64,000 nt of DNA, taken from contig NZ_BAEG01000016.1 in assembly GCF_000238915.1 (NCBI RefSeq), positions 1 through 64,000 on the forward strand. Reading direction: 5' to 3'. Source of the stretch: Arthrobacter globiformis NBRC 12137 (GTDB lineage: Bacteria; Actinomycetota; Actinomycetes; Actinomycetales; Micrococcaceae). The notes beneath the pieces are model-generated. The model had not been told where the DNA came from and ran no database searches. It saw only the letters and a list, made by a program, of their open reading frames with translations. Within the stretch, counting starts at the first letter, position 1, and each line of letters begins with the position of its first letter. Position numbers and translations under genes: made by a program. Shown one piece after another: positions 48,443 to 58,641 of the stretch.

Positions 48443-50102
48443 CGGTGCTGAAGGATTCCAGTTCAGCCGCGAGGCCTTCCCGGACCATGACCACGGCGCG
48501 GGTGCCGCCTTCTTCGTGATCCAGGCTCAGGATCTCCGCGTCGGAGTCATGGAGCTTGCTGATCAGATCGCCCCGGTGGTACGGGACGAGCAGCTGCATC
48601 TTGACGTTCGGCCGCGGGATGGACTCGCTGATGGCCTTGAGCAGCTCGGCAATGCCCTCCCCCGTGCGTGCCGAAACCACCACGTGCCGCGGTTCGCGCT
48701 GCTTGAGCCGCTCCACCACAAACGGGTCGGCGGCGTCCGCTTTGTTCAGGACGATGATCTCGGGCACCTTGCGGGCGTCCACCTCGGCGAACACCGAGCG
48801 CACGGCAGCGATCTGGCCTTCCGGGTCCGGGTGGGACACGTCCACGACGTGCAGGATCAGGTCCGCATCCGCCACTTCCTCCAGGGTGGAGCGGAAGGCC
48901 TCCACCAGCTGGGTGGGAAGGGACCGGACGAAGCCCACGGTGTCGGCCAGGGTGTAGCCAACCCCATCCGAGGTCTCGGCCTTGCGGACGGTGGGGTCCA
49001 GTGTGGCGAACAGGGCGTTCTCCACCAGGACGCCGGCGTCGGTGAGGCGGTTCAGCAGCGAGGACTTCCCGGCGTTGGTATATCCGGCAATGGCCACTGA
49101 CGGGACTTCATTACGACGGCGGTTGGCCCGTTTGGTCTCCCGTGCCGGCTTCATCGCGGCGATTTCGCGCCGCAGCTTGGCCATCCGGGTCCGGATCCTG
49201 CGCCGGTCCAGTTCGATCTTGGTTTCACCGGGACCGCGCGAGCCCATGCCGGCGCCTGCGCCGCCCACCTGGCCACCGGCCTGGCGGGACATGGATTCAC
49301 CCCAGCCGCGGAGGCGCGGGAGGAGGTACTCGAGCTGTGCCAGCTCCACCTGCGCCTTGCCTTCGCGGCTCTTGGCGTGCTGGGCGAAGATGTCCAGGAT
49401 CAGGGCAGTGCGGTCGATGACCTTCACCTTGACGATGTCTTCAAGGCCGCGCCGCTGGGACGGAGCAAGTTCGGCGTCCACCACAACGGTGTCCGCGCCG
49501 GTGGACATCACGACATCCTTGAGCTCCAAAGCCTTGCCCGCTCCGAGGAACGTGCCGGGGTCCGGCTTGGCACGGCGCTGGACCAGTCCGTCGAGGACTT
49601 CCGAGCCGGCTGTTTCCGCCAGCGCGGCGAGTTCGCGCAGCGAGTTTTCGGCGTCAGCCAGCGTGCCCTCGCTCCAGAGGCCGGCGAGAACAACGCGTTC
49701 CAGGCGCAGCTGCCGGTATTCGACCTCGGTGACGTCCTCGAGTTCGGTGGACAGCCCGGCCGTGCGTCGCAGTGCCCGGCGTTCCTCGAGGTCCTGCTGG
49801 TCGCCGTCGAACGTGCTGTGCTCTTCGGCGAGCTGCGAGATGGCCTGTGCCTTGCCCAGGACACCCTTGCTGTCGGCGCTGCCGCCGCCGGCTGCCGATG
49901 CGTTCCTGGCCGGGACGTCCTTGGCGAGAATCCGGTCGATGACAGCCTGGATCTCCTCGGGACTCATGTCCTGGGCGGCTGGCTCGGATCCGGAATTTTG
50001 CTGATTGGTCATGGTCTCCTTTGAAGGTTCTGCATCTTCAGAATAGTGCTGATTGCCGCCCTTGGCAGCGGTATTCGCGCTGGGCTGACTGCGAGGGGTC
50101 AT
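48435..50102 (-). CDS. hflX: ribosome-associated GTPase HflX
   Basis: 555-aa TRAFAC GTPase. The N-terminal domain (LVQRRAKPDPGTFLGAGKALEL ... VVVDAELAPSQRRGLED) is followed by the Gly-rich hinge MGSRGPGETKIELDRRRIRTR. The G domain has P-loop GYTNAGKSSLLNRLT, DTVGFVRSLP, and NKAD for guanine. HflX splits stalled or stressed ribosomes. I kept ATG 50102 because AGGAG lies seven bases upstream; ATG 50012 (MTNQQNS), with AAAGGAG very close, is an alternative giving 525 aa. The first ~90 residues are a poorly conserved extension. Confidence 0.94.
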   Translation of the reverse strand: MTPRSQPSANTAAKGGNQHYSEDAEPSKETMTNQQNSGSEPAAQDMSPEEIQAVIDRILAKDVPARNASAAGGGSADSKGVLGKAQAISQLAEEHSTFDGDQQDLEERRALRRTAGLSTELEDVTEVEYRQLRLERVVLAGLWSEGTLADAENSLRELAALAETAGSEVLDGLVQRRAKPDPGTFLGAGKALELKDVVMSTGADTVVVDAELAPSQRRGLEDIVKVKVIDRTALILDIFAQHAKSREGKAQVELAQLEYLLPRLRGWGESMSRQAGGQVGGAGAGMGSRGPGETKIELDRRRIRTRMAKLRREIAAMKPARETKRANRRRNEVPSVAIAGYTNAGKSSLLNRLTDAGVLVENALFATLDPTVRKAETSDGVGYTLADTVGFVRSLPTQLVEAFRSTLEEVADADLILHVVDVSHPDPEGQIAAVRSVFAEVDARKVPEIIVLNKADAADPFVVERLKQREPRHVVVSARTGEGIAELLKAISESIPRPNVKMQLLVPYHRGDLISKLHDSDAEILSLDHEEGGTRAVVMVREGLAAELESFSTDD

Positions 50103-50395
50103 GGAGGTGCTCCTGACATGCCGGCACCGGACGGGCTGGGCCGGCGGGAAGTGGACTGATCGAGTGCTGTTGGGCTGCGCCGCATTTCACGCTGCGCGCT
50201 CCGGCGGAAGGCGGTCTACCTGCATCGCATCGGAGGGAGGCCCCGGGCCGGTACCGGCGGCTGAAGGCCGCGGGCATAGAAAGCCGGCTACTCAAAAATC
50301 AGGAACATGCGTTCAAGGATAGCAGAACACCGGTACCCGCTTTCGCACCCGGCGGGTTTCCCATCAGCCGGGGCGGACCACTAATCTGGCCAGTT

Positions 50396-51010
50396 ATGGA
50401 GTCTGCCCACTATTTCAGCGCCTCACCTGCGGGGCCGTTCACCCGCAAGCCCCTCACGGTGGAACTGGCCGGTGAAACGCGGAAGCTGCAGACGTCATCG
50501 GGCATCTTCAGCCCGGACGGAATCGACAAGGGGACGGCGGTCCTGCTGGCCGAGGTTCCGGCTCCCGCCCCGCAGGGAAACCTGCTCGACATCGGCTGCG
50601 GCTGGGGACCCATCGCCCTGACCATGGCACTGCGGGCACCGCACGCGCAGGTCTACGCGGTGGACGTCAATGAACGCTGCATCGCGCTCACGAACGGGAA
50701 CGCCGAACTGCTGGGGCTGGGCAACGTCGCGGCCAGCACGCCGCAGGACGTGGATCCGGAACTCCGCTTCGACACCATCTGGTCCAATCCGCCGATCAGG
50801 ATCGGCAAGGACGAGCTGCACTCACTCCTGATGCTGTGGCTGCCGAGGCTGGCGCCCGGCGGTTCGGCCTGGCTGGTGGTGCAGAAGAACCTGGGCTCGG
50901 ATTCGCTTCAGCGCTGGCTGGCGGAGGCGCTTGACGAATCCTTCACGGTAACCCGGGAAAGCACGTCCAAGTCGTTCAGGATCCTGCGGGTCAGGAAAGC
51001 GTCCCGCTAG
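50396..51010 (+). CDS. class I SAM-dependent methyltransferase (RsmC/MTS-like)
   Basis: 204 aa. Motif I is LLDIGCGWGPIALTMALRAP, followed by the acidic VYAVDVNERC. Motif IV NPPIRIG, of NPPY type, is typical of enzymes methylating exocyclic amino groups of rRNA guanines (RsmC/RlmG group). The protein corresponds to the catalytic half of RsmC only. It is divergent from hflX across 293 bp. Its last 20 bp overlap the 3' end of dapF on the other strand. Confidence 0.87.
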   Translation: MESAHYFSASPAGPFTRKPLTVELAGETRKLQTSSGIFSPDGIDKGTAVLLAEVPAPAPQGNLLDIGCGWGPIALTMALRAPHAQVYAVDVNERCIALTNGNAELLGLGNVAASTPQDVDPELRFDTIWSNPPIRIGKDELHSLLMLWLPRLAPGGSAWLVVQKNLGSDSLQRWLAEALDESFTVTRESTSKSFRILRVRKASR

Positions 51011-51935
51011 CAACGATCGTTGCCGGGCCGCTCAGTTCGACGTGCTCGCGGCCACCGGCGACGGTGAAGAACTTCACGCCCACGACGCCGCCGGGCACCT
51101 TCACCTGCCAGGCGTCCGGGGCGCCCTGCCCGGCCCAGTGCCGGATGGCCACCGCCGCAGCACACGCTCCGGTACCGCAGGACTGCGTTTCGCCGACGCC
51201 GCGTTCGTGGACCCGCATGGTCACGGTGCCCACGCCGTCGTGCACCAGCGGCTCGGCCGGGACAACGAATTCGACGTTGGTGCCGTTGGCGGGAGTGGGG
51301 TCGACGTGGGGTGCTGTGAAGAGCCGTGTGTCCTGGAGTTCGGACAGCTCGGCCAGGGCGACGACCGTGTGGGGGTTGCCCATGCTGACGGACAGCGCCG
51401 GCCTCGCCACCTCGAGTCCGTCGGCGCTGACGAGCGAATCCATGGCGCGGGCCGCAGCGTCGTCGGGGAAGATGAACTCCCAGGGACCCATGTCGACGGC
51501 GTAGCCGTCGCCGGTGCGGACAATGGTCTTGACTCCCCCGCGGGTGCCGATGGTCAGCGAGCCGCCCGCAGGCAGTTCAGCGAGGCCTTCGGCCAGGAGG
51601 AAGTGGACGAACACCCGGACGCCGTTGCCGCACATTTCCGACAGGGAACCGTCACCATTGCGGTAGTCCATGAACCATTCGGCGTCGGGGTTTTCGGCAA
51701 GTACCTGCCGGCCCTCGTCCAGGAGCCGGGACGGCACGGCGCGGATTAGTCCGTCGCCGCCGATGCCGCGGTGGCGGTCGCACAGCTGGGCGACCTGCTC
51801 GGCTGAGATGGCGTGCACGCCCTCGGGGTCAGCGACCAGGACGAAATCGTTGCCTGTTCCATGGCCCTTGGAGAAGCGCAGTCCGCTCAGTGTGGTGGCG
51901 GCGGGCCGGGCTGTTTCTGCAAGGGTTTCATTCAT
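50991..51935 (-). CDS. dapF: diaminopimelate epimerase
   Basis: PLP-independent racemase converting LL- to meso-diaminopimelate for lysine and peptidoglycan. 314 aa. The two catalytic Cys are in MCGNGVRVFVHFL and SCGTGACAAAVA. FSKGHGTGNDFVLV is the family N-terminus. The start overlaps the upstream EamA gene stop by four bases (ATGA). Converges with the methyltransferase gene with a 20-bp coding overlap. Confidence 0.96.
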   Translation of the reverse strand: MNETLAETARPAATTLSGLRFSKGHGTGNDFVLVADPEGVHAISAEQVAQLCDRHRGIGGDGLIRAVPSRLLDEGRQVLAENPDAEWFMDYRNGDGSLSEMCGNGVRVFVHFLLAEGLAELPAGGSLTIGTRGGVKTIVRTGDGYAVDMGPWEFIFPDDAAARAMDSLVSADGLEVARPALSVSMGNPHTVVALAELSELQDTRLFTAPHVDPTPANGTNVEFVVPAEPLVHDGVGTVTMRVHERGVGETQSCGTGACAAAVAIRHWAGQGAPDAWQVKVPGGVVGVKFFTVAGGREHVELSGPATIVASGTLS

Positions 51936-52903
51936 GGTTCAAGGTTACCCGCCCGCCGGCGGCGGCAGAAAAACGGCTTGGCTCCGCCTCTCGGACCGCG
52001 TGCGCTGGTCAGGAGGATGCCGGCGATCACAATTACCCCGCCTGCTATCTGGGCAAAGGTGTAGGGATGCCCGGAGAGGATTGTGAACAAGGCTGTGAAG
52101 ACGGTGATGAGGTTAAGGAACACGCCGGCGTTGCCGGCGGGGATGACTGTCAGTGCGCGGTTCCACAGCAGATAGGACAGCACAGACGGGAAGAGCGCAA
52201 TAAAGGCCAGGGAAGCAATCGCACCCTGCGTCGTTGGCAGGGCTGGACCGCCGGCAGCAAGGCTGAATGGTGTAAGCACAACGACGGTGATCGAAGCCTG
52301 GATGGCCGTGGCGGTAATCGGAGGCAGCGGCGGAGCCAGGCGCCCGGTGATCGTATAGGCGGACCACGCCGCAATGGCCCCGATCATGAACAGTTCACCC
52401 GTCCCGAATCCAGCCTGCAGCAGCTTGCCCAGGTCGCCGTTGCTGAGGACAAGGAGCACGCCGGCAAGTGCGACCAGGACACCGCCAACTGCCCTGCGGG
52501 TCAGGCGTTCCCTGAGGAATGCGGCAGCGGCCAGCGTGATGAGTGCCGGGTTGAACGCATTGATGAGGGAAGCGTTGAATGCATCCGTGTGCTCGAGGGC
52601 TGTGTAGAGAAGCAGGTTGTAGCCCAGCAGTCCGAACACACTCAGCGCGACCAGCCACGGCCACGCTGCCAGCACCTGCTTCCATTGCGGGCGCTCTGCC
52701 ATCTGGGCGACAACCAGCAGCGGAACCACGGCGCCCAACCAGCGCAGCAGGACGAGGCTGAGCGGTTCGATGCTCTCGACCGCGCCGGCTCCTACAATGT
52801 AGTTGCCGGCCCAGAACAGCGTCGCACCCAACAGCGAGGCGACCGCAACAGTGAGGGGCCGCCGCGAGGTGCGCTGTGGCGTGCTGGCAACTGCGAGGGG
52901 CAT
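51932..52903 (-). CDS. EamA/DMT-superfamily transporter
   Basis: 323 aa with ten predicted TM helices in two EamA repeats (LLGATLFWAGNYIVGAGAVESIEPLSLVLLRW; IGAIAAWSAYTITGRL...). Members export amino acids, metabolites or drugs; the substrate is unknown. I chose ATG 52903 with AAGGA six bases upstream; the preceding 39 in-frame codons are Arg/Pro-rich and not membrane-like. It lies between miaA and dapF and is likely co-transcribed. It is not part of the usual hflX-dapF-miaA order, so it may be a later insertion. Confidence 0.88.
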   Translation of the reverse strand: MPLAVASTPQRTSRRPLTVAVASLLGATLFWAGNYIVGAGAVESIEPLSLVLLRWLGAVVPLLVVAQMAERPQWKQVLAAWPWLVALSVFGLLGYNLLLYTALEHTDAFNASLINAFNPALITLAAAAFLRERLTRRAVGGVLVALAGVLLVLSNGDLGKLLQAGFGTGELFMIGAIAAWSAYTITGRLAPPLPPITATAIQASITVVVLTPFSLAAGGPALPTTQGAIASLAFIALFPSVLSYLLWNRALTVIPAGNAGVFLNLITVFTALFTILSGHPYTFAQIAGGVIVIAGILLTSARGPRGGAKPFFCRRRRAGNLEP

Positions 52904-52935
52904 AAGGGTCCTTCTTCCAGTGCTTTGGTGCTGGC

Positions 52936-53835
52936 TCAGCGGGCGAGGTCTGCTGCTTTGGCAGCCAGCCGGGGGTCCTGCCAGTCCAGCCAGCCGATGC
53001 GGGGATCGGCCCGGAACCACGTCAGTTGCCGGCGCGCGAACTGCCTGGTGGCCACGATGGTCTCCTCGGCTGCCTGCGCTACGTCCGTTTCGCCGTCGAG
53101 CACTTTGAGGAACTGGGCGTAGCCCAGTGCGCGCGGTGCGGTCTTGCCGCGGCGCAGGCCCTGGGCGTCCAGCCGTTCGACTTCCGCCAGCAGCCCCCGC
53201 TCCACCATCCGGTGCACGCGGACGGCGAGCCGGTCGCGCAGCTGCTCGCGGTCCACCTGCAGGCCGATCTGGACGGCCGGCTGGTGGTACTCGCGCGTTG
53301 GCATGAACGAGCTGAACGGGCGTCCCGTCAGTTCGAACACCTCCAGCGCACGGATGATGCGGCGCGCATCGCCGAGGCGCCCGGCGGAGACTGGGTCCAC
53401 CGCCCGCAGGCGTTCCAGCAGTGCGGCGGTGCCCGCCTCGGCGTTCTCCTGTTCGAGCCGGGTGCGGATTTCAGGATCGGTTCCCGGAAAGTCCAGCACG
53501 TCGAGCGCGGCGCGGACATACAGGCCCGACCCGCCAGCCAGGATGGCGCGCCTGCCGCGGCGGTGGATGTCGGCGACGGCGTCCCTCGCCTGCTGCTGGA
53601 AATCGGACACCGACGCCTCCTGCGTCACGTCCAGGATGTCCAGCAGGTGGTGCCGCACGCCCCGTTGTTCAGCTTCGGTGACCTTGGCGGTGCCAATGTC
53701 CATGCCGCGGTAGAACTGCATGGCGTCGGCGTTGATCACCTCGCCGTCCAGGGCCAGGGCAAGTTCGACGGCGAGGTCGGACTTGCCCGATCCGGTGGGT
53801 CCGACGACCGCTATGACGGGGGGCTGGCCCGCCAC
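52936..53835 (-). CDS. miaA: tRNA dimethylallyltransferase
   Basis: 299 aa. Adds the isopentenyl group to A37 of tRNAs reading UNN codons. The P-loop is [63 protein letters not shown] and [16 protein letters not shown] are family blocks. I chose GTG 53835, four bases after the miaB stop, giving the normal length. The frame is open 44 codons earlier inside miaB, but that part is Arg/Cys-rich and unlike MiaA. Confidence 0.95.
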   Translation of the reverse strand: MAGQPPVIAVVGPTGSGKSDLAVELALALDGEVINADAMQFYRGMDIGTAKVTEAEQRGVRHHLLDILDVTQEASVSDFQQQARDAVADIHRRGRRAILAGGSGLYVRAALDVLDFPGTDPEIRTRLEQENAEAGTAALLERLRAVDPVSAGRLGDARRIIRALEVFELTGRPFSSFMPTREYHQPAVQIGLQVDREQLRDRLAVRVHRMVERGLLAEVERLDAQGLRRGKTAPRALGYAQFLKVLDGETDVAQAAEETIVATRQFARRQLTWFRADPRIGWLDWQDPRLAAKAADLAR

Positions 53836-53839
53836 CGGG

Positions 53840-55396
53840 TCAGCGGCTCCGCACCGGGAGCGAGGGCATGCCCAGCGACACGCCGGACTTGCCTGACCCC
53901 GCGGCACCTGCTGCACCCGGCGCAGGGGCCCCGCAGGAGTCGGCCTGTGACCTGTCCCATGCGTCACCGGCGCGGGACCGGCGCAGGGAGTAGTCGTCCG
54001 CGGTGGCCGGGTCGGCGATCAGGTGGAAGGCAGCGGCTTCCGTGATGGTGACTGTCACCAGGTCTCCGGGCCTTGGGGCAGGAGCGCCCTCGGGAACTGT
54101 GAAGTGGACAAGGCGCTGGTCCTGCGAACGGCCGGAGAGGCGGTGCGTTTCCTCGGACTTGCGGCCGGACTGGGCGGTGACCATGACCTCGACACGGCGT
54201 CCCAGCTGTCTGGCGTTCTCTTCCGCGGCGATGCGGTCCTGGAGCGCGGTGAGGCGCTCAAAGCGTTCCTGCACCACCGCCTTGGGCAGCTGGTCCGGCA
54301 GGTCCGCGGCCGGCGTACCGGGCCGCTTGGAGTACTGGAAAGTGAAGGCTGTGGCGAACCGTGACTTTTCGACGACGTCCAGGGTCGCCTGGAAGTCCTC
54401 CTCCGTCTCCCCCGGGAAACCGACGATGATGTCCGTGGAAATCGCGGCATGCGGCATCCTGGCGCGGACCTTGTCCAGGATGCCGAGGAACTTCGCTGAC
54501 CGGTAGGAGCGCTTCATGTCGCGCAGGACCTTGTCCGAACCCGACTGGAGCGGCATGTGCAGCTGCGGCATGACGTTGGGCGTCTCGGCCATGGCGTCGA
54601 TGACATCATCGGTGAACGCGGCCGGGTGGGGGCTGGTGAACCGCACCCGTTCAAGGCCCGGGATCTCGCCGCAGGCGCGCAGCAGCTTGGAGAAGGCCTG
54701 GCGGTCCCCGAACTCCACGCCGTACGAGTTCACGTTCTGGCCGAGGAGCGTCACTTCGATGGCGCCGTCGTCCACCAGGGCCTTGACCTCGGCGAGGATG
54801 TCCCCCGGCCGGCGGTCCTTTTCCTTGCCGCGCAGGGCGGGCACGATGCAGAAAGTGCAGGTGTTGTTGCAGCCGACCGAAATGGACACCCAGCCGGAAT
54901 AGACCGAGTCGCGCTTGGTGGGCAGCGTGGACGGGAAGACGTCCAGCGACTCGAGGATCTCCAGCTGCGCCTCGTAGTTGTGGCGCGCCCGGTCCAGGAG
55001 GGCGGGCAGTGCGCCGACGTTGTGCGTGCCGAAGACGGCGTCGACCCAGGGAGCCTTCTTCAGAATGGTTTCGCGGTCCTTCTGGGCGAGGCAGCCGCCG
55101 ACGGCGATCTGCATCCCCGGGTTGGCGGCCTTGACCGGCGCCAGCTGGCCGAGGTTGCCGTAGAGCTTGTTGTCGGCGTTCTCCCGCACCGCGCAGGTGT
55201 TGAAGACCACGACGTCGGCCTGGGCACCGTCCGCGGGTACATAACCGGCGGCTTCCAGCATTCCCGCCATGCGCTCCGAGTCGTGAACGTTCATCTGGCA
55301 GCCGAAGGTGCGCACCTGGTAGGTGCGCGGCACCTCAGCGTCGCCGGTAGCTGCGTTTTCGGTGCCGGATGCGGGGGAAGGATAGGTCAGACTCAC
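53840..55396 (-). CDS. miaB: tRNA-2-methylthio-N6-dimethylallyladenosine synthase
   Basis: 518-aa radical SAM methylthiotransferase that acts on the MiaA product. The N-terminal UPF0004 domain has [11 protein letters not shown] and NTCAVRENA for the auxiliary cluster. The radical SAM motif is [12 protein letters not shown], and a TRAM domain starts near residue 395. A ~45-residue Ser/Gly/Ala tail follows TRAM and is encoded just upstream of miaA. GTG start. miaB and miaA are adjacent, reversing the reaction order. Confidence 0.96.
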   Translation of the reverse strand: MSLTYPSPASGTENAATGDAEVPRTYQVRTFGCQMNVHDSERMAGMLEAAGYVPADGAQADVVVFNTCAVRENADNKLYGNLGQLAPVKAANPGMQIAVGGCLAQKDRETILKKAPWVDAVFGTHNVGALPALLDRARHNYEAQLEILESLDVFPSTLPTKRDSVYSGWVSISVGCNNTCTFCIVPALRGKEKDRRPGDILAEVKALVDDGAIEVTLLGQNVNSYGVEFGDRQAFSKLLRACGEIPGLERVRFTSPHPAAFTDDVIDAMAETPNVMPQLHMPLQSGSDKVLRDMKRSYRSAKFLGILDKVRARMPHAAISTDIIVGFPGETEEDFQATLDVVEKSRFATAFTFQYSKRPGTPAADLPDQLPKAVVQERFERLTALQDRIAAEENARQLGRRVEVMVTAQSGRKSEETHRLSGRSQDQRLVHFTVPEGAPAPRPGDLVTVTITEAAAFHLIADPATADDYSLRRSRAGDAWDRSQADSCGAPAPGAAGAAGSGKSGVSLGMPSLPVRSR

Positions 55397-55430
55397 CCGT
55401 TAAGGGTACCGGCTGCCAAGGGTTCCGGGT

Positions 55431-55462
55431 GCGCTGGGTACCGCGTACGCTGGGTACCGCGT
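55431..55462. repeat. two 16-bp tandem repeats between recX and miaB
   Basis: GCGCTGGGTACCGCGT (55431-55446) and ACGCTGGGTACCGCGT (55447-55462) are adjacent. A third partial copy (GCGCT) runs to the recX stop. They fill most of the 70-bp gap. Confidence 0.8.
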
Positions 55463-55466
55463 GCGC

Positions 55467-56096
55467 TCACTCCCAGTCAGCGGGGTCCTCGCCGGAGTCC
55501 TCGCCGGCCGGAGCACCCGCGGCTGCGGCGTCCAGGACCTCGGCCACGATCCGGAAGGCCTGCGATGGCTGGTACCCCTTGCGGGCGAGCATGGACGCGA
55601 GCCGCCGCGTGGCCTTGTCCCGCTCCGCCCGGTCTGACAGGTCCGTCCCCGCCCGCAGCTTGCGTTCCACGAGATGGCGGGCGGCGGCTTCCTCGTCCTC
55701 GTCACTCAGCTGTCCCAAGGCGGACGCCGCCGTGTCAGCGTCGATGCCCTTGTCCGCGAGTTCCCGGCGGAGGGCTCCCCTGGCCAGCCGGCGTGACTGG
55801 GACCGGCTCCGCACCCACATGTCCGCGAATTCCGCGTCGTCAACGAGCCGGACCTCTGCGAAGCGGTCCAGTACGGCCGCGGCGACGTCTTCTGGCACGT
55901 TGCGCTCGGCCAGCTTACGTTCCAGCTGCAGCCGGCTCTTGGGCGATGCGGTCAGCTGGCGCAGCACGATGGCGCGCGCCACCGACGCGGGATCTGCGTC
56001 CCGGTCCTCAGCGGGTTCCGGGGCGGGTCCTGCTGTGCGGTCCCCTCCGGCCTTGGCGAAGGCCGAAGAGGACCGGCGATTGCTAGAAGCCGTCAA
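55467..56096 (-). CDS. recX: RecX regulatory protein
   Basis: 209-aa inhibitor/modulator of RecA filaments. Three-helix RecX repeats cover residues ~38-185: [21 protein letters not shown] (first), [34 protein letters not shown] (second) and [18 protein letters not shown] (last). The acidic C-terminus is ADWE. TTG start within the last codons of recA (14-bp overlap), so translation is coupled and RecX should be made at a fraction of RecA. Confidence 0.94.
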   Translation of the reverse strand: MTASSNRRSSSAFAKAGGDRTAGPAPEPAEDRDADPASVARAIVLRQLTASPKSRLQLERKLAERNVPEDVAAAVLDRFAEVRLVDDAEFADMWVRSRSQSRRLARGALRRELADKGIDADTAASALGQLSDEDEEAAARHLVERKLRAGTDLSDRAERDKATRRLASMLARKGYQPSQAFRIVAEVLDAAAAGAPAGEDSGEDPADWE

Positions 56097-57135
56097 CGGC
56101 CTTCAGCTTCGGTGAGGCTTCAGCATCGGCCGCAGGCTTGGTTCCCACCCCGAGCTTTTCCTTGATCAGCCGTTCCAGTTCCGCAGCGAGTTCCGGATTG
56201 TCACGCAGGAAGCGGCGCGAGTTCTCCATGCCCTGGCCGAGCTGGTCACCGTCGTACGTGAACCAGGACCCGGACTTCTTGATAATGCCGTGCTCCACGC
56301 CCATGTCGATGATGCCGCCCTCGCGGGAGATGCCCTGGCCGTAGATGATGTCGAATTCGGCGATCTTGAAGGGCGGGGCCATCTTGTTCTTGACGATCTT
56401 CGCCTTGGTCCGGTTACCGACCGAATCGGCGCCTTCCTTCAGGGTCTGGATGCGGCGGACGTCGATGCGAACGGACGCGTAGAACTTCAGCGCCTTACCA
56501 CCGGTGGTGGTTTCCGGTGAGCCGAAGAACACGCCGATCTTTTCACGCAGCTGGTTGATGAAGATGGCAGTGGTCTTGGTCTGGCTGAGCCGGCCGGTGA
56601 TCTTTCGCAGGGCCTGGCTCATGAGGCGTGCCTGCAGGCCGACGTGGCTGTCGCCCATGTCGCCTTCGATTTCCGCGCGCGGCACCAGGGCAGCCACGGA
56701 GTCGATGACCACGATGTCCAGTGAGCCGGAGCCCACCAGCATGTCCATGATCTCCAGGGCCTGCTCACCGGTGTCCGGCTGGGAGACCAGCAGGGCGTCC
56801 GTGTCCACGCCGAGCTTGGCCGCGTATTCGGGATCGAGGGCGTGCTCGGCGTCGATGAAGGCGGCGATGCCACCGGCACGCTGGGCGTTGGCCACGGCGT
56901 GCAGGGCAACGGTGGTCTTACCCGACGATTCCGGTCCGTAGATTTCTACGACGCGCCCGCGCGGGAGGCCTCCGATTCCGAGTGCGACGTCCAGCGCGAT
57001 GGAGCCGGTGGGGATGACCTCGATGGGGGCGCGTGTTTCGTCGCCCAGCCGCATGATCGATCCCTTGCCGAACTGCTTGTCAATCTGCGCGAGCGCTGCT
57101 TCAAGCGCTTTTTCACGATCCGGGGCTGCCGCCAT
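56083..57135 (-). CDS. recA: recombinase RecA
   Basis: 350 aa. Forms filaments on ssDNA, exchanges strands and stimulates LexA self-cleavage. Walker A GPESSGKT is at 67-74, MAW-like [17 protein letters not shown] follows, and the DNA-loop-2 region is [22 protein letters not shown]. The C-terminus is DGF. No intein is present, unlike M. tuberculosis recA. An SOS box lies ~150 bp upstream. Overlaps recX. Confidence 0.98.
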   Translation of the reverse strand: MAAAPDREKALEAALAQIDKQFGKGSIMRLGDETRAPIEVIPTGSIALDVALGIGGLPRGRVVEIYGPESSGKTTVALHAVANAQRAGGIAAFIDAEHALDPEYAAKLGVDTDALLVSQPDTGEQALEIMDMLVGSGSLDIVVIDSVAALVPRAEIEGDMGDSHVGLQARLMSQALRKITGRLSQTKTTAIFINQLREKIGVFFGSPETTTGGKALKFYASVRIDVRRIQTLKEGADSVGNRTKAKIVKNKMAPPFKIAEFDIIYGQGISREGGIIDMGVEHGIIKKSGSWFTYDGDQLGQGMENSRRFLRDNPELAAELERLIKEKLGVGTKPAADAEASPKLKAVDGF

Positions 57136-57281
57136 GGTTCACACCTCTAATTGCTTTCTCGCTTTGGAGGGGCCTCAGCGGCCCTTTGTCTGTCATCACC
57201 GACGCTAGCGCCACCCGCTGACATTCTTCCCGGGCAAGCGTGCGTATGTGGATAACCCGCTGCCAAAAGCATAGCCGCACC

Positions 57282-57296
57282 CGAACAGATATTCGA
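57282..57296 (-). promoter_or_regulatory. recA SOS box and promoter
   Basis: Minus strand TCGAATATCTGTTCG (57296-57282): half-sites TCGAA and GTTCG around a 4-5-bp centre, a LexA site with one deviation. Its TCGAAT (57296-57291) is spaced exactly 17 bp from TATGCT (57273-57268), so the box sits on the -35 of the likely recA promoter, leaving a ~125-nt leader. Confidence 0.75.
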
Positions 57297-57345
57297 ACAA
57301 TCGGTCGGCGTGTCAGCAGCTTCCCGGGCAGGGGTCGGGAGCCCC

Positions 57346-57585
57346 TCAGATCAGGTCTGGGCCGCCTTGGCGGGGCGTGATGTCGCGGCCGAGGCGACGC
57401 TCCTCGGGGACGTCCTGCACGTCGCACACCGCAAGCCAGACGTCGCGTGGACTGACGCCTGCAGCGAGGGCCTGGTTCGCCGTCCGACCGCCTACGCCTG
57501 CAAGGACGAGGGAACCGCCCAGCACGCGCGAGTACCCGGCCCCGAATTCATCGTCCATCAGCCGCCAGAAATCACTAATCCTCAC
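57346..57585 (-). CDS. DUF3046 domain-containing protein
   Basis: 79 aa, almost entirely the family: MRISDFWRLMDDEFGAGYSR, then LGGRTANQAL-type GGRTANQALAAGVSPRDVW and the DVPEERRLGRD tail. The family is actinobacterial, uncharacterised and typically next to recA, as here. It is 210 bp upstream of recA in the same direction. The divergent MarR gene starts 42 bp away. Confidence 0.9.
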   Translation of the reverse strand: MRISDFWRLMDDEFGAGYSRVLGGSLVLAGVGGRTANQALAAGVSPRDVWLAVCDVQDVPEERRLGRDITPRQGGPDLI

Positions 57586-57627
57586 TCAATACAGTCTCTC
57601 ACGGGCGCTGACTCTAGAATGGTTGCC

Positions 57628-58134
57628 ATGAGCAACCCCGCTGAAGCCCCCGGAGCCGCTGCCCCCTTCGAGGACACGCTTGATACGGCACTGACCAACG
57701 TGGAGCATCAGATCAGCCTTTTCTGGCGTCGGGCCCGGTCCGTTTCCCAGCAACTGTCCCGCGAGGTCCACCCGGATATGGAGCCCGCCGCCTACGGCCT
57801 GCTCACAGTCATCCGCAAGAGCGGGCCCATCCGTCTGACCGAACTCGCATCCTGCATCGGCGTCGGCAAGCCCTCTGTCAGCAGGCAGATCGCGTTCCTT
57901 GAAAGCATCGGCCTGGTGCTCAAGGAAGCCGATCCCCTGGATGGCCGGGCGCAAACTATCAGGCTCACCGCCGAAGGCGAGGAGAAGATGCACCAGGTGC
58001 AGGATGCCAGGCGGCAGGTGTTCCGGGAGCGCCTGGGCGAATGGCCGGTGGAGGATCTTGAGGCACTGGCTGCCTACATGGCCAAACTCAACGCCACGTA
58101 CGAACGTGACGGGTTTCCCAAGGACGGCGTCTAA
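57628..58134 (+). CDS. MarR-family transcriptional regulator
   Basis: 168-aa winged-helix regulator. The helical N-part is LTNVEHQISLFWRRARSVSQQL. The wHTH is PIRLTELASCIGVGKPSVSRQIAFLESIGLV, and the wing is KEADPLDGRAQTIRLT. ATG 57628 follows TAGAAT (57615-57620) by seven bases, so the mRNA is probably leaderless; the in-frame ATG 57619 overlaps that -10. No obvious target gene is adjacent. The effector is unknown. Confidence 0.9.
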   Translation: MSNPAEAPGAAAPFEDTLDTALTNVEHQISLFWRRARSVSQQLSREVHPDMEPAAYGLLTVIRKSGPIRLTELASCIGVGKPSVSRQIAFLESIGLVLKEADPLDGRAQTIRLTAEGEEKMHQVQDARRQVFRERLGEWPVEDLEALAAYMAKLNATYERDGFPKDGV

Positions 58135-58217
58135 GCACCACGGCGGATCCTAGCCATCGAGGCGCCGCTGGACAGCAGAGCGCCTCTGGACAGCAGGGCG
58201 CGATTGGACTGGCACGA

Positions 58218-58248
58218 CGAAGGCCTCCGGCACTGCCGGAGGCCTTCG
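58218..58248. terminator. bidirectional terminator between marR and clgR
   Basis: CGAAGGCCTCCGG (58218-58230) pairs perfectly with 58236-58248 around CACTG. Serves convergent genes. Upstream, at about 58168-58200, CTGGACAGCAG(A/G)GCGC occurs twice in tandem. Confidence 0.82.
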
Positions 58249-58281
58249 CTGTAGTTCCGTGGTCCGGATTACCGGATCCAG

Positions 58282-58641
58282 TTACCGGGCGCCCGAAAGC
58301 ATTTCCGTTGCCAGTTCGTTGTTGAGCTCGCTGCTCAGGTCGCGCTCAAGGTCCCGGCCGTAACGCTGGGAGAATTCCTGCGGGACGGTATCCGGCACGG
58401 CAACGCCTTCAGCGACGGCAACGCGGTCGCTGACCTCGCGGAGCATGCTGGAAAGAGGTACATCCAGCGCCGAGCAGATCGAGGACAGGAGTTCCGAGGA
58501 CGCTTCCTTCTGGCCGCGTTCCACTTCACTGAGGTAACCCAGGGATACCCGGGCGCTGTGCGACACTTCGCGGAGGGTACGCCCTTGACGCTGGCGGACA
58601 TCGCGCAGAACATCACCAATTTCGTGACGAAGTACAACCAT
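58282..58641 (-). CDS. clgR: ClgR-type XRE transcriptional regulator
   Basis: 119 aa. The HTH_3 domain (residues ~3-62) is [20 protein letters not shown], then [20 protein letters not shown]. Sequence and context (upstream of recA-side genes, beside cinA/pgsA) match ClgR, the activator of clp protease genes in Corynebacterium, Mycobacterium and Streptomyces. I chose ATG 58641 because AAGGAG lies six bases before it. The frame extends to ATG 58734 (MVKQPVSV), adding 31 residues; that start has no good ribosome site but cannot be excluded. Confidence 0.88.
   Translation of the reverse strand: MVVLRHEIGDVLRDVRQRQGRTLREVSHSARVSLGYLSEVERGQKEASSELLSSICSALDVPLSSMLREVSDRVAVAEGVAVPDTVPQEFSQRYGRDLERDLSSELNNELATEMLSGAR

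Noticed and set aside
55431..55470. Rho-independent terminator for miaB/recX junction
   Set aside because: The repeats are direct, not inverted, and give no convincing hairpin.
54557..56086. 509-aa plus-strand open frame
   Set aside because: Antisense to miaB and recX; Arg/Pro-rich shadow.
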